Program-made: the position numbers and the translations under genes
In this document: piece after piece, positions 59,139-64,000 of the stretch
How positions within the stretch are numbered: the first letter of the stretch is position 1
Layout of the letters: each line of letters starts with the position of its first letter
NCBI GenBank assembly: GCA_015680685.1
Contig: MNCI01000967.1
Span: 595,582-659,581, forward strand
Direction of reading: 5' to 3'
DNA length: 64,000 bases
Source of the DNA: Gnetum montanum
Lineage: Eukaryota > Streptophyta > Gnetopsida > Gnetales > Gnetaceae
The notes under the pieces: model-generated
Database searches by the model: none
Told to the model about the DNA's origin: nothing
The model's input: the letters and a program-made list of their open reading frames with translations, nothing else

Positions 59139-59648
59139 ATGCACACAGACATGTTGACTCACGCCATTACCAATTGGATTAAAGCTAGCCATCTTCCTAG
59201 GAAATTCTCTGATATGGGAAGTCCTCTTATATATTTGCAAATCAATGGGAGTGAGCCTTACAAAGCTCCTTTGTATTTAGGTTTTGGTGTTAACTTAATC
59301 TCTCAAGAGATGTACAAATCCTGGAACTTGCCTCCACTAAAAAAGAGTAACATTCATTTAGAGTTGGCTGACTAGTCCATCACTATCCCATTAGGACTAG
59401 TGAAGGACATCGTCACCACTATTTGTGGGTGGTTTTATCTAGCCGATTTTCTAGTGATTCAAGTCAACAACTATAAGGGGGACTTCCCAATCATAATGGG
59501 AAGAGCATGGCTAAGCACGGTTGATGTGCGCCTAGGAATACATGATCTTTCACTAGAAATATCAAAAAAAAAATTTGGAAAGATCGAGAAGAAAGTTCCA
59601 TGCATCGCATACAGTGATACAAGGTGTAACTGCATGCAGAAGTTCTAG
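59139..59648 (+). pseudogene. E3 protease relic, catalytic triad lost
   Basis: The read SPLIYLQINGSEPYKAPLYL, GFGVNLISQEMYKSW aligns with E1, but the DSG triad has become YLG. A TAG at 59373-59375 is followed by FLVIQVNNYKGDFPIIMGRA, WLSTVDVRLGIHDLSLEISK and VPCIAYSDTRCNC. Confidence 0.75.
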
Positions 59649-60172
59649 TCTGTACAATGTTTAACATTGCCTGCATGCAGCTAATGTGCACAAATAATTG
59701 ACATACAAAGATGCCTGTATGCAGTAGCCACAAGACAGGAAGACACCCAGTGGTTGACAACTGACCAAGAGAGAAATTCAACTCTATGCATGGAACCAGT
59801 TGAGAGCTTGACTTGTGCTTATATCGATAGCATAGATACATTAGAGCAAGTCCATCACCAACTTCCAAGTCCTCACATTGAAAATATTAACTAGGAGAAG
59901 TTGGAAATCCTTGATGAGTTTAAGCAAGACCCCTCAAATTAAAATCATTGTCCATCGGTATGGAATATATATTTCTCCAGAATGGAAAACTGGTAATCAT
60001 TAATGCTAAGCTCACTCTTCAACAAAAAGAAAGACTGTTGGAGATGGTAAACAAATGGTCAAAAGCCTTTACTTGGTCATATGCCAAATTAACTGGAATA
60101 GATCCTAGGATATGATAACATAGAATTTACACTGACCCCTCCATGAAGCCTTGATGACAACCACAAAGGAAA
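59649..60172 (+). pseudogene. E3 protease-RT linker
   Basis: The block KLVIINAKLTLQQKERLLEM, VNKWSKAFTWSYAKLTGIDP near 59990-60115 matches the E2 linker. Upstream is Cys/Thr-rich with stops. Confidence 0.6.
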
Positions 60173-60960
60173 TTGAACCCAAAGCTTAAGCAAGTGGTTA
60201 AAGAAGAAATTGAACAACTTCTAAAAGTCGAGTTCATCTACCGCATTGCTGATAGTAAATGGGTTAGTCGATTAGTCATTGTGCCTAAAAAGGGAGGTAA
60301 ATGGAGAGTGTGTATAGACTTTAGGATGTTAAACATGGAACCATTTAAGACCATTTCCCATTGCCGTTCGTTGACCAAGTCTTAGACACCATTGTAGGGC
60401 ATTGCTACTATAGTTTTCTGGATGGTTATTATGGATACAATCAAATTTGAATAGCACCAAAAGACCAAGCCAAGACTACATTCATAAGTCCTTGGGGGAC
60501 ATTTTCATATAGGCAGATGTTGTTTGGCTTGTGCAATGCCCCAGCAACATTTCAATGTCTAGTTTTAAGTATATTTCAGCAACAAATAGGAATGATGTGG
60601 AGGTCTTTATGGACGATTTCTCCACCTACAGAGCAGACTTTGAACAAGCATTGGAACGATTAGAGCAAGTACTGAAACAATGTGTAAAAACCAACTTAAG
60701 GTTCAATTGGCAAAAAAGCTATTTAATGGTCCAAGAAGGCATTGTGTTAGGGCATAATATTTCACAAATAGGGATAGAGGTAGATCCCAAAAAGATTAAA
60801 GTCATCCAAAGAATCACTCGTCAACCTGAAATTGTAAAAGATATTCGATCATTCCTTGGACATACTGGCTATTATAGATGCTTCATCGAGAAATTTTTGA
60901 AGATTGCAAAACCATTGGTAGAATTAACGAAGAAGGACATACCCTTTGAATAGACCAGGA
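60173..60960 (+). pseudogene. E3 reverse transcriptase relic
   Basis: The read gives LKQVVKEEIEQLLKVEFIY, DSKWVSRLVIVPKKGGKWRV, CIDFRMLN; after a frame change near 60355 PLPFVDQVLDTI, FLDGYYGYNQI, APKDQAKTTFISPWGTFSY, LFGLCNAPATFQ; after another near 60590 DVEVFMDDFSTYRADF, and the connection up to SFLGHTGYYRCFIEKF. FMDD is intact. One TGA interrupts after YNQI. It belongs to the same family as the E2 RT. Confidence 0.85.
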
Positions 60961-61420
60961 ATGTGAGCTAGCTTTCCAAACCTTGAAATAGAACCTTGTA
61001 GAAACACTCATTCTACAAGCTCCTGATTGGTTAAGGCCATTCCATATAATGACCGACACATCCAATTTTGCTTTTGGAGCTGTACTTACATAGTTAGATG
61101 ACCAAAAACGCCCCTATTATATTCATTGTGCAAGTTAAAGTATTGTTGGTGCACAACTTAACTACACCACAATAGAAAAAGAGTTAATGGTTGTGGTGTT
61201 TGCACTAGAAAGATTTAGGCACTATGTGTTGGGCTATAAGATATTTGTACACACATATCATAGTGCAATATGGTTCCTAATAAATAAACCAATGGTGAGC
61301 CCTCACATCATATGATGGCTTGTGATCTTACAAGAGTTCGATCTTATAATGATCGATTGTAAAGGCACCAAGAATGTTGTTGCTGATCACTTATCTCGAT
61401 TACGGTGGGACAACAAAGAG
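60961..61420 (+). pseudogene. E3 RNase H relic
   Basis: The read gives LVETLILQAPDWLRPFHIMT, DTSNFAFGAVL, LNYTTIEKELMVVVFALERF, RHYVLGYKIFVHTYHSA and VVADHLSRL. First Asp and Glu are kept; the later Asp (HTDHS in E2) is Tyr. A frameshift lies near 60955. Confidence 0.75.
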
Positions 61421-61584
61421 GACAAATATCCAATTTCTAATCACTTCCCTAATGAACTCCTCTTTTCAGGTGTAATAAACAATCAATTATCCACAGAGAC
61501 AAATTGGTATAGTAGCATTCATACCTATCTTCTCATACAAGAAACACCACAAGGGCTAGAAGTTAAAAAGAAACAGCAGTTTCT
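61421..61584 (+). pseudogene. E3 RNase H-integrase linker
   Basis: The open frame continues as FPNELLFSGVINNQ and TNWYSSIHTYLL, the usual spacer between RNase H and the integrase zinc region. Confidence 0.6.
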
Positions 61585-62790
61585 TCACTGAGCCAAATAT
61601 TTCATGGAAATCAACATACAACTTTGTAAGGTATGTTCCAATGGCTTGGTCCGATGGTGTGTTCCTGATGTAGATCAATTGCGAGTTCTCCAGGATGCTC
61701 ATGAGGGCCCTTGTAGGGGTCATTATGCTAGGAGATGAATAGCCATTAAAATCTTGTTGTAGGATATTATTAGCCTAAATTGTTCTAGGACACTCATCAT
61801 TTCATCTAATCTTGTGTGTTGCCAATGCGATGGGGGAATAACTACTAGAATGGAGGGTCCACAACAATGGATTCAACCTTTAGAACCTTTCGACATATGG
61901 GGTATTGATTTTATGGGGTCTATCATACCAATGTCCAATGGAAAAGCCTACATTGTTGTTGTTGTTGGCTATTTTACAAAATGGGTAGAAGCAACCATTG
62001 TTACTAACTGTACATCATCTACCATTGCACAATTTGTTCAACAAAAAATAGTAAATAGGTTTGGCATGCCTCATGCACTTATTTTCAATAATGGTACACA
62101 TTTTATAGGTGTGGCCTTTCGAAAATTAATGTAACACGTAGGAGTTGAGCATAAGCTAACTACACCATATCATCCTCAAGCTAATGGTCAAGCTGAGGTT
62201 ACCAATAGGGAGATCACAAAAATATTGACATGAACCATTAGCAAATATAGGCGAGACTGGAGCACCAAACTGAACGATGCTCTTTGGGCATACCGCTCCA
62301 CATGGAAACTCCCTATAGGCTTATTCTCCCTATGAGTTAGTGTATGATAAACGTGCAACACTTCCTATCCAAACTGAGCTTCGTACACTATCTATAGCAT
62401 GTGACCTTAACCTTGACCTCAGTCTAGCATAGAAAGAACGGTTAATGAACCTTAACTTGTTAGATGAAAATTGATTAGCCACCTTGTTATCCAACGAATT
62501 GCACAAGGCCTTCAATAAGCAACATCATGACCTATGAATTAGGAAAGTTACATACCAACAAGGAGATAAGGTTCTCTATTGGAATCCCGCACATGTGCCA
62601 CAACAAACTAAATTTCAAATGCTATGGGAAGGACCTTATATCATTCATGAAACTTTTCCTTTAGGGGCCATGATGATCTATGAACCTGAAAGCCCAGATA
62701 GGAAATTATTAGTCAACATCCAACAAACCAAACCTTTCCATGCACCTAAAACAGCCAGTACTAACACTACCTCTATTAATGGACAACTTT
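61585..62790 (+). pseudogene. E3 integrase relic
   Basis: The zinc region reads CSNGLVRWCVP, DAHEGPCRGHYARR, then CCQCDGG. The catalytic core reads PFDIWGIDFMGSIIPMSNGK, YIVVVVGYFTKWVEATIV, FGMPHALIFNNGTHF (catalytic Asp to Asn), [20 protein letters not shown] and [10 protein letters not shown]. The tail runs through [16 protein letters not shown] and GPYIIHETFPLGAMMIYEP. Stops (TAA, TGA) and a shift at 62320 occur. Confidence 0.8.
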
Positions 62791-64000
62791 GCTCATTATT
62801 TTGGATCTCCTCCTTCCAACTTAGTCATGAGGGAGATGGCCACTAATGCTAACCATTCTAAAGCCCTTAGTTCCTTTGTCTTTTTTGTTTTACACATTCT
62901 TCATCTTTACTTATTTTTGTTTTACACCATTGTTAACATTTTTACTATTTCTTTCTCTATTACATTTTGTTTGAATTACTCTCACTCGTCGTATAATAAG
63001 TGCTCATGATGGTGGATTGTACTATAATGGTGTTGATTGTTGATGTTTGGTTTTTACCTTTGAGTTTTAATGTTGATGCTAAGATATGGGTTCTTTTGAT
63101 AAAACAAGAAATGAGTCCACGTCACCCATTCATCCATACAACTCTATGGTCTCCCTTTGTTTTGGAAATGTATTATCCCTTTTTCTAAGAAAACTTATTA
63201 ATGAATTGGTGGCTTGGTATTCTTCAAACCAAGGAAAGATTCAAATGGATTGAAAAGGATGTGACTTCAAAGGGATTCGACGCATTTGTGCTAGCTATTC
63301 TCTTGGGTACTTGGATGTTTTTGATAGGTTTTCTGCCATTTCGCTATTGATCAAATATCAGGAAGTTGACTAAATCAAATAATTCTTTGCATGGTGTGGT
63401 TCTCACTTAAAAAAAATTGGTGGGAATTCAAAGCACACCCCTTAGACATAATAAAGGAACATGGGCTACAAGAACTGGTTATGGCACTGGAAAGACATGT
63501 AACCCATGCTTGAAGGTTCCCTCTAACTAAGGCCCTTTCTCACTTCCTGCTTCTCTATCTTTCTCTTGTTGGAATGGTGGTGACTCTATGCATGCATTCT
63601 TGTTGCTTCAGGAGGACAAGTTGGTCAAGTGTGTTGCTACGAGGTCACTAGATGTGGTTAGTTTTAATCTAGATTTGGAATGAGTTCTATTAAGTTATCT
63701 TAACCACACAATACACATGGGACTTTACACAACCTTGCTTTTGGGATCCCATTCCATTCTCTATTTTCTTTTCTTTCCATATTTCTTCCCATATTCCATC
63801 TCATTGCTGATTTTATGATTAGTTTATATCTTGGTTGATGCATTGTTATTCTTTGGTAAACTCTTATGGGTAAGTCCTTAGCCATTATTTCCATATGTCA
63901 TTCCTAGAGCCTACAGACTCTTTGGTTTGTGGTTTGTTAGGGCACACAAGGGCATGAGCCTACTTTGGGGAGAACCTACTGGCATTCCTTTTTGGTGTAA
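62791..64000 (+). other. E3 post-integrase noncoding region
   Basis: It contains a short form of the TTTTTGTTTTACAC repeat (62878-62950), then blocks shared with E1 22512-23520 and, reversed, E2 10900-11850. No protein is recognised. Any post-pol ORF would lie beyond the window. Confidence 0.6.

Larger units (their letters stand above)
55658..64000 (+). mobile_element. E3: Athila-like element, 3' end outside window
   Basis: 5' LTR, tRNA-Asp-type primer site, gag, protease, RT, RNase H and integrase occur in order on the plus strand, followed by the noncoding region shared with E1 and E2. The 3' LTR is not reached. Genes carry frameshifts and stops; protease and integrase have lost catalytic Asp residues. 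Confidence 0.9.

Overview
The window looks like intergenic DNA of a large, repeat-rich plant genome, possibly a gymnosperm; I cannot fix the species. It is AT-rich, has no intact gene, and is almost entirely nested, decayed LTR retrotransposons. Plant origin is inferred from tRNA-Asp-type primer sites, Athila-like Ty3/gypsy proteins (RT active site FMDD, RNase H end ADHLSRL), retrotransposons of Tat-like layout with antisense genes and tandem repeats, and GT-AG introns.

Layout. 1-6240: LTR ends of one LTR family, a minus-strand Ty3/gypsy gag relic (1575-2225), a possible solo LTR (2756-3539) and a Ty1/copia RNase H relic (5225-5830). 6246-25994: element E2, minus strand, Athila-like. It has gag, protease, RT, RNase H, integrase and a long post-pol ORF (about 900 codons) with its own TATA-like promoter, but its primer site and gag N-terminus are gone. 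Its 5' LTR is split by E1 (17783-25278, plus strand). E1 has perfect 5-bp target duplications, both LTRs, primer site and PPT, but lacks RT, RNase H and integrase.

25995-55657: pieces of an older minus-strand element E5 (Tat-like). From its 5' side these are gag (54287-55652), the gag-protease linker, protease (34500-35140) and, further left, an integrase relic (28090-28825) and tandem repeats (26960-27800). A plus-strand, intron-bearing, frame-broken gene (30898-34016) lies between protease and integrase, antisense to E5. E5 is interrupted by E4 (36078-54281, plus strand, 18.2 kb) and by a GC-rich, poly(A)-tailed insert (35356-35927) encoding a coiled coil and a J-domain-like segment. E4 has LTRs, primer site, gag, protease, an antisense intron-containing gene (42515-46330) and tandem arrays with a unit of about 190 bp, but no polymerase.

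55658-64000: E3, plus strand, a relative of E1 and E2 that keeps gag, protease, RT, RNase H and integrase in decayed form and runs off the window.

The points of most interest are the two antisense spliced-looking genes carried by E4 and E5, the retroposed J-domain insert, and E1 as a pol-less copy that still has complete termini. All families were assigned by reading translated motifs, without database searches.
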